A stretch of DNA of 64,000 nt from CAWDPQ01 sp963804245 (GTDB lineage Bacteria; Acidobacteriota; Vicinamibacteria; Vicinamibacterales; 2-12-FULL-66-21). This document shows positions 1 through 12,240 of the stretch, in pieces; position 1 is the stretch's first letter, and each line of letters begins with the position of its first letter. The translations under genes were made by a program, and so were the position numbers. The DNA lies in the NCBI GenBank assembly GCA_963804245.1, contig CAWDPQ010000009.1:186001-250000 (forward strand), read 5' to 3'. Under the pieces are notes generated by a model. The model ran no database searches. It was not told the DNA's origin and was given only the letters and a program-made list of their open reading frames with translations.

Positions 1-684
1 GAGGACATGCCGTATCTGCCCGATGGAACACCGGTCGAGATCGTGCTCAATCCGCTCGGCGTTCCGTCGCGTATGAACGTCGGTCAGATTCTGGAGACGC
101 ACCTCGGGTGGGCCGCGCATGCGCTGGGCCTCTACTTCGCGACGCCGGTCTTCGACGGCGCGACCGAGAGCGAGATCAAGAAATGGCTGGACGAGGCCGG
201 TCTGCCGAAGAGCGGCAAGACCGAGCTGTACGACGGGATGACCGGACAGCCGTTCGAACAGGACGTGACGGTCGGCTACATCTACATGCTGAAACTGTCG
301 CACCTGGTCGACGACAAGATCCACGCCCGCTCGATCGGACCGTACTCGCTCATCACGCAGCAGCCGCTCGGCGGTAAGGCGCAGTTCGGCGGCCAGCGAT
401 TCGGCGAAATGGAGGTGTGGGCGCTCGAAGCGTACGGCGCGGCGCACATCCTCCAGGAGCTGCTCACGGCGAAGTCGGACGACGTCACGGGACGGGCGAA
501 GATTTACGAGGCGATCGTCAAGGGCGACGCGTCGTTCCAGCCTGGCCTGCCCGAGTCGTTCAACGTCTTGATTCGCGAGCTCCAGGCGCTGTGCCTGGAT
601 GTGGAGCTGATGAAGACGAAGCGGAAGCTGATTGCGCCAGAGGCGCCGGCGGCTGAAGGTGAGCCGGTGCTGGCGGAAGGGTAG
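1..684 (+). CDS. rpoB: RNA polymerase beta subunit, C-terminal end (5' truncated)
   Basis: This is the last 227 codons of the beta subunit; the frame is open from the first base of the window. The stretch LPDGTPVEIVLNPLGVPSRM followed by MNVGQILETHLGWAA is the near-invariant C-terminal region of bacterial RpoB that packs against beta-prime and lines the active-site cleft, and YMLKLSHLVDDKIHARSIGP followed by QPLGGKAQFGGQRFGEMEVW confirms it. The protein ends in a short Ala/Pro/Glu-rich tail (residues APEAPAAEGEPVLAEG). rpoC follows 119 bases downstream in the same direction, the usual rpoBC order, so the two are almost certainly cotranscribed. The gap between them holds no gene, only a weak imperfect inverted repeat. 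Confidence 0.98.
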   Translation, partial: EDMPYLPDGTPVEIVLNPLGVPSRMNVGQILETHLGWAAHALGLYFATPVFDGATESEIKKWLDEAGLPKSGKTELYDGMTGQPFEQDVTVGYIYMLKLSHLVDDKIHARSIGPYSLITQQPLGGKAQFGGQRFGEMEVWALEAYGAAHILQELLTAKSDDVTGRAKIYEAIVKGDASFQPGLPESFNVLIRELQALCLDVELMKTKRKLIAPEAPAAEGEPVLAEG

Positions 685-803
685 TAGTCGTAGATCCTCG
701 GGGTCGTGGACGCGCGGCTTTGGCTGCTCTCGCGTTATTCGAGCCCGCGGCCCGGCTCCCGAAGCCCCGGCGACTACGAGTGAGGTAGACAGAGACAGCA
801 ACA

Positions 804-5012
<4,209 letters not shown>

Positions 5013-5058
5013 CGAGCCTGCCTCGCCGAAGCGCGCCGATCCGACGCGCGCGAAGGCG

Positions 5059-5126
5059 GGGGAACTGGCGAGCTGGGGAACTGGCGAGCTGGGGAACTCG
5101 CGGGGGAACTGGGGAACTGGCGAGCC
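5059..5126 (+). repeat. 16-bp GGGGAACT-type tandem repeat after rpoC
   Basis: Two exact tandem copies of GGGGAACTGGCGAGCT (5059-5074 and 5075-5090) are followed by a shortened copy (5091-5102), an 8-base copy (5103-5110) and a near-complete copy ending in CC (5111-5126). The repeat lies in the 314-base non-coding stretch between rpoC and the acyltransferase start. The function is unknown; replication slippage is the likely origin. Confidence 0.8.
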
Positions 5127-5216
5127 ACGACCGATTCATGATGTGTTGATTGCTGTTGTTGGCGGACTGCTCGCTACCTGGAGGCGGTCTTGCCCACCGT
5201 AGCTTTAGCGAAGGCG

Positions 5217-5246
5217 GGGCGATGGTCGAAAGATCATCGCCCTTTG
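5217..5246 (+). terminator. Hairpin terminator-like element after rpoC
   Basis: An 11-bp stem, GGGCGATGGTC pairing with GATCATCGCCC (one G-U pair), closes a GAAA tetraloop and is followed by TTTGTCTGT. It is well placed to end the rpoBC transcript. The stem and about 20 bases of 5' flank (GTAGCTTTAGCGAAGGC) closely resemble the element after the TonB receptor at 56784-56820, so it appears to be one copy of a dispersed terminator-like repeat. The U-tract here is weak. Confidence 0.65.
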
Positions 5247-5326
5247 TCTGTACAAAGGCAGTGCGCAGCCGTCGGCGGCGGAGCTGCCGGTCGGCGGCAG
5301 ATGAGCGCGATCTCGTGGCTGACGGA

Positions 5327-6271
5327 ATGAGCCGGATACGCTCCGGCCGGGATGCGCTGGTCGAGGCGATCCTGGAGTTTCTGGCCGATCAGGATCTACT
5401 CACGCTTCAGGAGATCCGGATTGCGCTCGAGCGCGAAATCGACAGCGCCGGGACAGACGGCTTGCTCGCGCTCAAAACCAGGCTCGGCGCCGACAACGGG
5501 TGGGACTACTACCCGCGGGATCCACTCGCCCAACGCATCCATCATCTGCTCGCCGATCGATTTCTGGGTGACGGTTCGGGGCTTCGCGGCGGGCACCACC
5601 TGGCTCGACTCGCCGGCGCCCCTGTGGTCGTCGTCGCGAACCACCTGTCGTACTCCGATGCAAACGTCATCGAAGTCCTGCTCCAGCGGGCGGGCGGCGC
5701 CGATCTGGCGAATCGACTGACCGCACTCGCCGGGCCCAAGGTGTTCACGAGTCGTGAGCGGCGTTTTTCGAGCCTCTGCTTCGGTACGGTCAAGGTGCCA
5801 CAGAGCGCGGGCGTGGCGTCAGAAGAGGCAGTGCTGAACGAACGGGAGGTGGCGCGGGCGGCGCGGCGGGCCATCGACGTCGCGCGGGGCAGGCTTCGGG
5901 ATGGCGATGCGCTCCTGCTGTTTGCGGAAGGCACGCGGAGTCGCACCGGTGCGATGCAGCCGATGCTGGCCGGCGCCGCGCGCTACCTGGACGTTCCGGG
6001 CACGTGGGTGCTCCCGGCCGGCCTGACCGGACCCGAGCAGCTGTTTCCCGTGGAGACCTCGTCGCTCCGCGCGGCGCCCGTGGTCCTGCAGTTGGGTCCC
6101 CCGATTCGTGCCGAGGCGCTCCTCGCCAGAGCCGGCCGTGATCGCCGCGTGATCATGGATGCCATCGGGCTGGCCGTCGCGGAAGTACTTCCCGTTACAT
6201 ACCGCGGAGCCTATCGAGACGCAGACAGTTTTCCTGATGCGAGTGGCGTGCTCCGGGATTTGCGAGCGTAA
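5327..6271 (+). CDS. 1-acyl-glycerol-3-phosphate acyltransferase-like protein (PlsC family)
   Basis: Predicted membrane-associated phospholipid/glycerol acyltransferase, 314 aa from the ATG at 5327. The conserved HX4D motif is NHLSYSD (H106, D111) and the glycerol-phosphate binding motif is EGTRSR (E201), followed by a PAGLTGPEQLF segment typical of the family. The frame is open further upstream to about 5150, but that part would run through the terminator-like hairpin and has no family similarity, so the internal ATG is preferred. The long N-terminal extension before the HX4D motif (about 100 residues) is predicted helical and unassigned. The acyl acceptor cannot be told from sequence. Confidence 0.85.
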   Translation: MSRIRSGRDALVEAILEFLADQDLLTLQEIRIALEREIDSAGTDGLLALKTRLGADNGWDYYPRDPLAQRIHHLLADRFLGDGSGLRGGHHLARLAGAPVVVVANHLSYSDANVIEVLLQRAGGADLANRLTALAGPKVFTSRERRFSSLCFGTVKVPQSAGVASEEAVLNEREVARAARRAIDVARGRLRDGDALLLFAEGTRSRTGAMQPMLAGAARYLDVPGTWVLPAGLTGPEQLFPVETSSLRAAPVVLQLGPPIRAEALLARAGRDRRVIMDAIGLAVAEVLPVTYRGAYRDADSFPDASGVLRDLRA

Positions 6272-6391
6272 GAGACCTACACGCCGCGCCGCAGGCCCAG
6301 CGTGACCAGCAGCTAAGCGATGTCAGGCAGCCAAAAATCGTCAATCTGAATCCCCGACTTGGCCTCGCCGCTTCGGGGACAATGAGCTAGG

Positions 6392-7156
6392 ATGCGCGGT
6401 ATGCACACGCGATTCTTCCTTCTTGCGGTCGTGCTCTTCGCGATTTCAGGGGACATCTACTGGACGGCGAGCTCCTTGCTTCAGGAACCGCGCTCGTCTT
6501 CACCCGAGGCGATCGTCCCGGACCGTGTCATCCAGTTGTTCAACGGCCGCGATCTATCCGGATGGCAGCCGGACGTGCCGACCAAGGACACGACCCCGGA
6601 CGCGCCCGACAGTTTCATTGTCCGCGACGGGATGCTCGTCAGTCTCGGCACGCCGCGAGGCCATCTGCTGACGGAATCGGTCTACCGCGACTACCGGCTT
6701 GAAGTCGAATACCGGTTTCCCGGCAAGCCAGGTAATTGCGGTGTCCTCGTCCACGCGTCCAGGCTGCGCGCGCTGTCGAGAATGTTCCCTCAATCGATTG
6801 AAGTGCAGATGAACCACCTGCATGCTGGAGACTTCTGGTGCATCGAGGAGAACATCGAAGTTCCCGACATGGAGACGCGGCGTCCGCGAAAGGAGGGTCA
6901 GAAATACGGCGGCAGCGAGGGAGATGCGCGCCGAATTCTCAATCTCACCGACAACTCAGAGAAGCCACTCGGCGAGTGGAATAGCATGATCGTCGAAGCG
7001 CGCGGCCGGACGGTGAAGGTCTGGGTCAATGGCGATCTGGTCAACGAGGGATTCAACAGCAGCGCCGACCGCGGGCGAATCGCGATCCAAGCGGAGGGCG
7101 CGGAGGTCGAGTTCCGGCGTGTCCAGATGGGGCCATTGCCTCCCCTCGTGAAGTGA
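6392..7156 (+). CDS. DUF1080 (3-keto-disaccharide hydrolase family) exported protein
   Basis: A 254-aa protein with an N-terminal hydrophobic segment (FFLLAVVLFAISGDIYW) that acts as a signal peptide or anchor, then one DUF1080 beta-sandwich domain. Family hallmarks are LFNGRDLSGWQ near residue 50, the GMLVSLGTPRGHLLTE strand, the aromatic and acidic region ending QSIEVQM, and the closing GEWNSMIVEARGRTVKVWVN. Members are secreted concanavalin-like proteins; several act on 3-keto-glycosides, and they are abundant in Acidobacteriota and Planctomycetota. The start could be ATG 6392 or the ATG at 6401. It stands alone; the next gene is convergent. Confidence 0.88.
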   Translation: MRGMHTRFFLLAVVLFAISGDIYWTASSLLQEPRSSSPEAIVPDRVIQLFNGRDLSGWQPDVPTKDTTPDAPDSFIVRDGMLVSLGTPRGHLLTESVYRDYRLEVEYRFPGKPGNCGVLVHASRLRALSRMFPQSIEVQMNHLHAGDFWCIEENIEVPDMETRRPRKEGQKYGGSEGDARRILNLTDNSEKPLGEWNSMIVEARGRTVKVWVNGDLVNEGFNSSADRGRIAIQAEGAEVEFRRVQMGPLPPLVK

Positions 7157-7201
7157 TCTGATCCGCACTCGAATTCGGTGACGGCGCACCGGGATCACCG
7201 C

Positions 7202-7912
7202 TCACCAGGACAACATCCACACCGCTGCGGCGATGAGCAAGACGCCGCTGGCGCGTGCTCCCCATCCGCCGAGCGGTACCAGTTTTTCGAAGGCGACGAA
7301 GAGCGTGAGCGTCACGATCACGGCCAGGTTCATCACTCCGCCCGCGAAGAGCAGCAACATGAGCGCCCAGCAGCATCCGACACAGTAGATGCCGTGCTCG
7401 GCACCCATGCGGAATGCGCCCCACGGCCCGCTGCGCCAGCGACGTGTCAGAAATGCCATGGGAGACTGACATGTCGTCAGGCACGCCTGCTTCAACGGCG
7501 TCAACTGGTAAATGCCGGCGATGGCAAGAAGGATCGCGCCGGCCTCAGGGCTCGCGACCTCCATCATCGGATTGAGAATTGACGACTTGCCCAGTGCCCA
7601 CTGCAGCGCGGTCGCACCGACGCTGAAGACCGTCCAGACAGCGACGTACCCAAGCGCGACGAGCCAAGGATGGCCGGGGCCTCCGGCGAGCAGGATCATC
7701 GGCGCGGCCGATGGCAGCATCATCGCCGTCATCATGACCGCCCACATCGCCCACAAGAGGAGTAGATGCGGTGCGTCCCACACCGGCGTCATCATCCATG
7801 CGCTGGCCCCTGTCATCGGCCCGTACATGTCTCGCGCCATGATCACGATCCACCACCAGCACGCGAACATGACGACCAGGAAGAGGACGATGAAGGAGGA
7901 CCGCGCTCGCAT
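7202..7912 (-). CDS. DUF2182 integral membrane protein
   Basis: A 236-aa polytopic membrane protein (about six to seven helices) of the DUF2182 family, often described as predicted metal-binding. Recognisable parts are WAVMMTAMMLPSAAPMILL, the Cys-containing loop PLKQACLTTCQSPMAFL, and MGAEHGIYCVGCCWALMLLL. The ATG at 7912 was chosen because it precedes the first membrane helix directly; the open frame further upstream would run into the divergent neighbour. DUF2182 genes are commonly found beside DUF1326 genes, as here (start codons 74 bases apart, divergent). That pairing and the conserved cysteines suggest a shared metal- or thiol-linked role, which remains unproven. Confidence 0.88.
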   Translation of the reverse strand: MRARSSFIVLFLVVMFACWWWIVIMARDMYGPMTGASAWMMTPVWDAPHLLLLWAMWAVMMTAMMLPSAAPMILLAGGPGHPWLVALGYVAVWTVFSVGATALQWALGKSSILNPMMEVASPEAGAILLAIAGIYQLTPLKQACLTTCQSPMAFLTRRWRSGPWGAFRMGAEHGIYCVGCCWALMLLLFAGGVMNLAVIVTLTLFVAFEKLVPLGGWGARASGVLLIAAAVWMLSW

Positions 7913-7985
7913 GGACTCGTCGAAATTGTAGACCGCTTGACCGGGCGGCCGGTCCGCACCAGTATTGTCGCAAAGAGAGGTACCG

Positions 7986-9020
7986 ATGAGTGGGTGGCGA
8001 GTGGACGGAGACGTCTTGATCGCGTGCAACTGTGATTGGGGCTGTCCCTGCAACTTCAACGCGAGGCCGAGCCGCGGGTTCTGCGAAGGCGGCTGGATCT
8101 GGTTAATCGCACGCGGGCACGTCGAGGATGTCCCCGTCGACGGTCTGGGCATCGCGCTGTTTGCCAAGTGGCCGGGCGCGATCCACGAGGGCGGCGGGCG
8201 CGCGGTGTGTTACGTCGACGAACGCGGCGACACGTCGCAGCGTTCGGCGCTCGCGCGAATTCTGCGCGGCGAGCTCGGGGGTCCCTGGGGCATTTTCAAC
8301 AAGACCTACACGCTCGCCGAGCCGAAGCCCGTCCAGTTCGACGTGGAACTAAAGGAACACGCGACACGGGCGCGGCTCGGCAGCGAAGTCCAGCTTGAAA
8401 TGCAGACGATCCGCAATCCCGTCACGCAGGCAGAGGCCCACCCCGAACTCGTCCTGCCCGAAGGGCTGATCGTGAAGCGCGCGGGTTTGAGCGCGTCCAG
8501 GCTCTTCCGCGTCGGCGATGATCTCCAGATCGACCACTCCGGGCAGTATGCGGCGTTCGGCCGCTTCGATACGCCTGAGCCCATGCCCAGTCCCACCTTC
8601 ATCGCGGCCGTCGTCGCGCTGGCAGGCACCATGACTCCGATCGCGCAGCAGAAACCGGATTTCTCGGGCGAGTGGCAGTTGAACCGGGAAGCCTCGATCC
8701 TGAGCCCGATCGTCGCACCTGCCGTGAAGAGTGGTGCGCTGCGGATCGAGCACCACGAGCCGAGTTTCAAGTGTCAAATGACCATCGTGATGGACAAGCC
8801 GTTCGAGACGAAGTACGAGCTGCTGACGGATGGTCGTGAAGTTGCGGCGATGGAGCGAGGGCGCAAGATCGTGTCCAGCCTGCGTTGGGACAGCGACGCG
8901 CTAGTAGCCACCTGGCGAATCGAGGGTTCGAACGGTGAGATGACAATCTCCTTTTTGAAGCGGGCGTATTCCAGTAGGCCGGCTGCTCGAGTCAGCTGGC
9001 TCCCTCGCGACCATCGATGA
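7986..9020 (+). CDS. DUF1326 domain protein fused to a lipocalin-like 'FSGEW' domain
   Basis: Residues 1-199 are a complete DUF1326 domain with the cysteine cluster C14-x-C16-x3-C20-x-C22 (ACNCDWGCPCNF) and C33, ending with the family's usual HSGQYAAFGRFDTPEP. Without a stop the frame continues into about 145 residues that look like a separate secreted protein: MPSPTFIAAVVALAGTM resembles a signal peptide, followed by QKPDFSGEWQLNREAS, a common start of acidobacterial beta-barrel proteins. The internal ATG at 8583 could start an independent protein. The start at 7986 has AGAGAGGT upstream. Either this is a real fusion or a stop between two genes was lost. The gene is divergent from DUF2182 and overlaps the carbonic anhydrase start by 4 bases. 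Confidence 0.8.
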   Translation: MSGWRVDGDVLIACNCDWGCPCNFNARPSRGFCEGGWIWLIARGHVEDVPVDGLGIALFAKWPGAIHEGGGRAVCYVDERGDTSQRSALARILRGELGGPWGIFNKTYTLAEPKPVQFDVELKEHATRARLGSEVQLEMQTIRNPVTQAEAHPELVLPEGLIVKRAGLSASRLFRVGDDLQIDHSGQYAAFGRFDTPEPMPSPTFIAAVVALAGTMTPIAQQKPDFSGEWQLNREASILSPIVAPAVKSGALRIEHHEPSFKCQMTIVMDKPFETKYELLTDGREVAAMERGRKIVSSLRWDSDALVATWRIEGSNGEMTISFLKRAYSSRPAARVSWLPRDHR

Positions 9021-9634
9021 TCACTCCCACTGACGCCTTGGCTCGCCTTCGCGAGGGAAACCGGCGATTCGTAGAAAATCAGACGACCGCGACGGCTTTG
9101 TCGCACCAGGCGCGCGCTGCCCTGGTCGCCGGTCAGAAGCCGTTCGCCATCGTCCTCGGGTGCTCGGATTCCCGTGTGCCCGCGGAACTCGTGTTCGATC
9201 AGGGATTGGGCGACCTGTTCGTGATTCGTGTGGCTGGAAACGTCGTCGCTCCGTCGCAGGTCGGCAGTGTCGAGTTCGCTGCGGCACGGTTCGGCACGCG
9301 GCTCGTCGTCGTGATGGGCCACTCGCAATGCGGCGCCGTGGTCGCAACGCTCGAGGAGCTTCAGGAGGGGACGAACAGCGGATCGCGGAACCTCCGCTCT
9401 ATTACCGATCGCGTGCGTCCATCGGTGGAGCCGCTGGTACGCACAGCGGGGATGTTGGATCGGGAGGTGCTGCTTCGCGAGGCGATTCGGGCGAACGTTC
9501 GCGCCTCCGTCGAGCACCTGCGGCATGGGTCGGAACTGCTCGAGAAGCTGCTCCGGAACGACGGTCTCGTCGTAGTCGGGGCGGAGTACTCGCTGGAAAC
9601 CGGCGCGGTGGAGTTCTTCGACGAACTGCAATGA
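9017..9634 (+). CDS. Beta-class carbonic anhydrase
   Basis: A 205-aa beta-carbonic anhydrase that interconverts CO2 and bicarbonate in the cytoplasm. The zinc ligands and active-site pair are visible: C49-S-D51-S-R53 (GCSDSRVPAE) and H102-S-Q-C105 (GHSQCGAV), with the typical DLFVIRVAGNVV strand between them. The length is normal for the family. The ATG overlaps the end of the DUF1326 gene (ATGA), and its own stop overlaps the start of the following acetyltransferase, suggesting a translationally coupled run from about 7986 to 10745. Confidence 0.95.
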   Translation: MITPTDALARLREGNRRFVENQTTATALSHQARAALVAGQKPFAIVLGCSDSRVPAELVFDQGLGDLFVIRVAGNVVAPSQVGSVEFAAARFGTRLVVVMGHSQCGAVVATLEELQEGTNSGSRNLRSITDRVRPSVEPLVRTAGMLDREVLLREAIRANVRASVEHLRHGSELLEKLLRNDGLVVVGAEYSLETGAVEFFDELQ

Positions 9635-10185
9635 GGTTCGAGGTGGGGCAATACCCGTTCGATCTGCAGCCCGTGCTCGAAGGCGAGCTCCTCAAACTCA
9701 GGCCTCTCCAAGCCTCGGATTTCGACGCTCTCTTCGCGGTGGCTGCGGACCCACTCATTTGGGAGCAACATCCGGCGCCGGACCGCTACAAGGATGAGCA
9801 GTTCCGCATTTTTTTCGGTGAATCGTTGGATTCTGCCGGTGCGTTGATCGCAATCGACAGGAGAGATGGCCGGATCATTGGATCGTCACGGTTTCACGGT
9901 TACGATCGTGAGAGGAGCGAAATAGAAATCGGCTGGACGTTCCTGGCTCGATCCCACTGGGGCGGTCGCTACAATGGCGAAATGAAGCAGCTCATGCTTC
10001 TGCATGCGTTCAGGTTCGTGGACTGTGTGGTCTTTCTCGTCGGCCCACAGAATCTTCGCTCTCAGCGGGCCGTGGAGAAAATCGGCGGTGTGCGCGCGGG
10101 ATCCAGATCGGATGCCGGTGGACGAGCGAGCATCGTCTACGAGATCACGGGCACAGCGTACGGACGGCAGGGGTTCGAGGAGTGA
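9631..10185 (+). CDS. GNAT family N-acetyltransferase (RimJ/RimL type)
   Basis: A 184-aa acetyl-CoA-dependent acetyltransferase. The N-terminal beta strand LEGELLKLRPLQASDFDALF, the central GRIIGSSRFHGYD and the EIGWTFLARSHWGGRYNGEM pyrophosphate-binding region are typical of the ribosomal-protein-type GNAT branch, where the Q/RxxGxG/A loop is read here as SHWGGRYN. The C-terminal NLRSQRAVEKIGGV segment matches the family's N-x-x-S-x-x-x-x-x-K/R-x-G element. The substrate is unknown. The ATG overlaps the carbonic anhydrase stop; the frame is open far upstream inside that gene but without similarity. Confidence 0.85.
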   Translation: MRFEVGQYPFDLQPVLEGELLKLRPLQASDFDALFAVAADPLIWEQHPAPDRYKDEQFRIFFGESLDSAGALIAIDRRDGRIIGSSRFHGYDRERSEIEIGWTFLARSHWGGRYNGEMKQLMLLHAFRFVDCVVFLVGPQNLRSQRAVEKIGGVRAGSRSDAGGRASIVYEITGTAYGRQGFEE

Positions 10186-10745
10186 TCCGCAGTTCCGAAC
10201 GAATCGGCCAAAATACTCGAGCGCGTGACGTTGGCAGATCAGGCGCTGACTCGCTCGGGAAAGGTAAAGGCACGGGCCGGGGCGTGTTGTACGTCATCAT
10301 CGCCGTGCTGGTTGGCACGTTCTTCGTGGCAGCGGCGTACTTCGCCGACGCGTTGGAGAGCTGGGGACGAGAGGGGCGTTGGTTTTCTGGGTTTCTTCAG
10401 GTCTACGTGCTGGCGCTCGTCGGCGGGTTCGCGATCCAGATCGTCGCGGCGATTCTTCTCCGTTCGCTGACGCGGGTGTGCGGAGTGCACGGACTCCTAC
10501 ATTGGATTGCCTTCGGTGCGGCACTCGGCTTCGCGGTACCGTGGATCTTCGCGCGTCTGGGGTACGTGATCGAAGGCATTTACTTCCCGACAGAGTGGCA
10601 GACTGTGAAGTCAGCTGTCATGTTTCCGCTGATGGGGGCCATGATGTACGAAGCCCACTCGGCCTGGGTGCGGGTCGCGGTCGGCGCCGCGACGGGTGGG
10701 ACGCTGCGGTTGATCATTCCGCATCTCGCTCGGAGAAGTGGCTGA
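10182..10745 (+). CDS. Unrecognised small membrane protein
   Basis: A 187-aa hypothetical protein starting at a GTG that overlaps the preceding stop (GTGA). After a polar N-terminus of about 30 residues there are four likely membrane segments: VLYVIIAVLVGTFFVAAAYF, VYVLALVGGFAIQIVAAILL, WIAFGAALGFAVPWIFARL and the region around VMFPLMGAMMY. I do not recognise a family. A downstream start is possible because the first 30 residues are low-complexity Gly/Arg/Ser. The coding potential rests on the coupled start and consistent hydrophobic pattern. Confidence 0.55.
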   Translation: MIRSSERIGQNTRARDVGRSGADSLGKGKGTGRGVLYVIIAVLVGTFFVAAAYFADALESWGREGRWFSGFLQVYVLALVGGFAIQIVAAILLRSLTRVCGVHGLLHWIAFGAALGFAVPWIFARLGYVIEGIYFPTEWQTVKSAVMFPLMGAMMYEAHSAWVRVAVGAATGGTLRLIIPHLARRSG

Positions 10746-10752
10746 GGTCTGA

Positions 10753-10819
10753 GGGGTCAGATCTTGTTTTTTGCAGAAGTGTCCCCGCGGGGTGACACTC
10801 GGGTCTGAGATCACACTCG
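10753..10819 (+). repeat. Degenerate copy of the GGGGTCAGATCTTG palindromic element
   Basis: The left arm starts GGGGTCAGATCTTGTTTTTT and closely matches the left arm of the perfect palindrome at 43134-43203. The right half is decayed (GACACTCGGGTCTGAGATC). It lies in the gap before the exported methyltransferase. Such palindromes resemble REP-type elements mobilised by single-strand transposases, but none is encoded in this window. Confidence 0.7.
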
Positions 10820-10905
10820 GCTACCCTGTTTACGGTCTTGTCACAGACGCACCGGACCCTTGCTGCAGCTTGTGACGTATACGGAGGAAACAGGGAGACA
10901 CATGT

Positions 10906-11556
10906 ATGAACTCTACCCGGCGCGGAGTGTGCCTCTTCGTGGTCGTCCTGACAGCGGCGGCGACACTCATCACCGCACGAGCGAAGGACGATCAGCAGAA
11001 TCTCGACGATCGCGTGAAGAAATTCCTCGACGCCAGACAGGATCAGTGGCGCGACCTGAACGTCCCGGTCGTCGATGGCCAGACCCTGCACGACATCATC
11101 GTGAAGAACAAGTACACCCGGGCGCTCGAGATCGGGACGTCAACCGGACATTCCGGGATCTGGATTGCCTGGGCGCTCAGCAAGACCGGCGGGAAGTTGA
11201 TTACGATTGAGATCGATGAAGGCCGGCATCGCCAGGCGCTCGCCAACTTCGAGGCGGCTGGGCTGTCGAAGTTCATCGATGCGCGATTGGGCGATGCGCA
11301 CGCAATCGTTCCTGCCCTGGCGGGGCCGTTCGATTTCGTCTTCAGCGACGCAGACAAAGACTGGTACAAGAACTATTTCGACGCCGTTCTGCCCAAGCTC
11401 CAGGTCGGTGGCTGTTATGCCACGCACAATGTGCGCAGCGGTTGGCGAGCGTTTGGATCCGGCGACTACCTCAGGTACTTGCAAAGTCTTTCCAACGTTG
11501 AGACCACGCTCGACAATCGCGGTGCCGGGATGGCCATCAGTTACAAGCGCTCGTGA
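10906..11556 (+). CDS. Class I SAM-dependent methyltransferase with signal peptide (O-methyltransferase type)
   Basis: A 216-aa protein with a signal peptide (RRGVCLFVVVLTAAATLITARA, residues 5-26) followed by an O-methyltransferase-type Rossmann domain. Motif I is ALEIGTSTGHSGIWIA, the acidic end of beta-2 is LITIEIDEGR, and FDFVFSDADKDWYKNYFDAV matches the family's metal-linked D-A-D-K region. The ATG follows a good GGAGG site (10882-10886) at about 19 bases. An exported methyltransferase is unusual because SAM is cytoplasmic, although related signal-bearing proteins are known. The substrate cannot be inferred. Confidence 0.83.
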   Translation: MNSTRRGVCLFVVVLTAAATLITARAKDDQQNLDDRVKKFLDARQDQWRDLNVPVVDGQTLHDIIVKNKYTRALEIGTSTGHSGIWIAWALSKTGGKLITIEIDEGRHRQALANFEAAGLSKFIDARLGDAHAIVPALAGPFDFVFSDADKDWYKNYFDAVLPKLQVGGCYATHNVRSGWRAFGSGDYLRYLQSLSNVETTLDNRGAGMAISYKRS

Positions 11557-11590
11557 GCCGTACAATCGCAAGCCTCACCGCACGTTCTGA

Positions 11591-11800
11591 TTTCCGCTCC
11601 CGATCGAAGAGGTCACTCGCGAGCGGGCGACCAACCGGACCTGGCAGGGCCCGACCGAAACCGCGCTTTACGTATACGGCCGTACCGCAGCCGAGATGCG
11701 CACCGCGTTGCAGCCGTTCCTCGATTCCTATCCGCTGTGCGAACGCGCCCGCATCGTCCAGATCGCGCCTGCCTCTGAGGGTGAGGGACATTTGTCGTGA
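11591..11800 (+). pseudogene. C-terminal fragment of a conserved protein, no start codon
   Basis: The frame 11591-11800 opens directly after a stop and reads EEVTRERATNRTWQGPTET then ALYVYGRTAAEMRTALQPFL and DSYPLCERARIVQIA before stopping. Composition and pattern look like the C-terminus of a real protein; the ending resembles a conserved hypothetical family I cannot name. There is no suitable start codon and no N-terminal part, so this is taken as the remnant of a truncated gene. A competing overlapping frame in this stretch has the Arg/Ser bias of a shadow reading and was not called. Confidence 0.5.
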
Positions 11801-11886
11801 GTTAGACGGCGATGGAAGACAGCACATTCGCGTGGCTGTCACTGCTTGATGGAGGTCGGTTGCAGAATCAACGGACTCAACACCTG

Positions 11887-12240
11887 ATGATCTTGATCGC
11901 CGGCCCCTATCGGTCCGGTACCGACGATGATCCCGAGCGGATGGCGGCAAACGTCCGTGTAATGGAAAGCCATGCGTTGCCACTCTTTCGAGCGGGGCAC
12001 ATACCGGTGGTGGGAGAATGGCTTGCGCTGCCTCTTGTCGCGCTGGCCGGGTCGACGCGGGTCGGAGACGAGGCCTTCACCGAGGTTTTTCACCCGATCG
12101 CGGAGCGCCTCCTGGAAAAGTGCGATGCCGTCCTCCGCGTCGGCGGCGCGTCGAGTGGCGCCGACACGATGGTTGATGTGGCGCGTCAGCGTGGTCTGCG
12201 TGTCTTCCACAACCCAGCGGACGTGCCAGGCTGCTCGTAG
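11887..12240 (+). CDS. DUF4406 / nucleoside deoxyribosyltransferase-like protein
   Basis: A 117-aa single-domain protein starting MILIAGPYRSGTDDDPERMA, the glycine-containing nucleotide-binding loop that opens this family. The conserved HIPVVGEWLALPLVALAGS and CDAVLRVGGASSGADTMVD segments follow. Relatives are small Rossmann-like proteins similar to nucleoside 2-deoxyribosyltransferases; enzymatic activity has rarely been shown. An upstream in-frame ATG at 11812 would add 25 residues without family similarity, so 11887 is preferred. Confidence 0.75.
   Translation: MILIAGPYRSGTDDDPERMAANVRVMESHALPLFRAGHIPVVGEWLALPLVALAGSTRVGDEAFTEVFHPIAERLLEKCDAVLRVGGASSGADTMVDVARQRGLRVFHNPADVPGCS

Noticed and set aside
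685..803. A regulatory hairpin between rpoB and rpoC
   Set aside because: TCGTAG and CTACGA ends can pair, but the stem is interrupted by many mismatches and spans nearly the whole gap; evidence is too weak.
9160..9630. An N-terminal extension of the GNAT gene inside the carbonic anhydrase
   Set aside because: The upstream part of the frame is Arg/Gly-biased shadow sequence; the ATG at 9631 overlapping the stop is the natural start.
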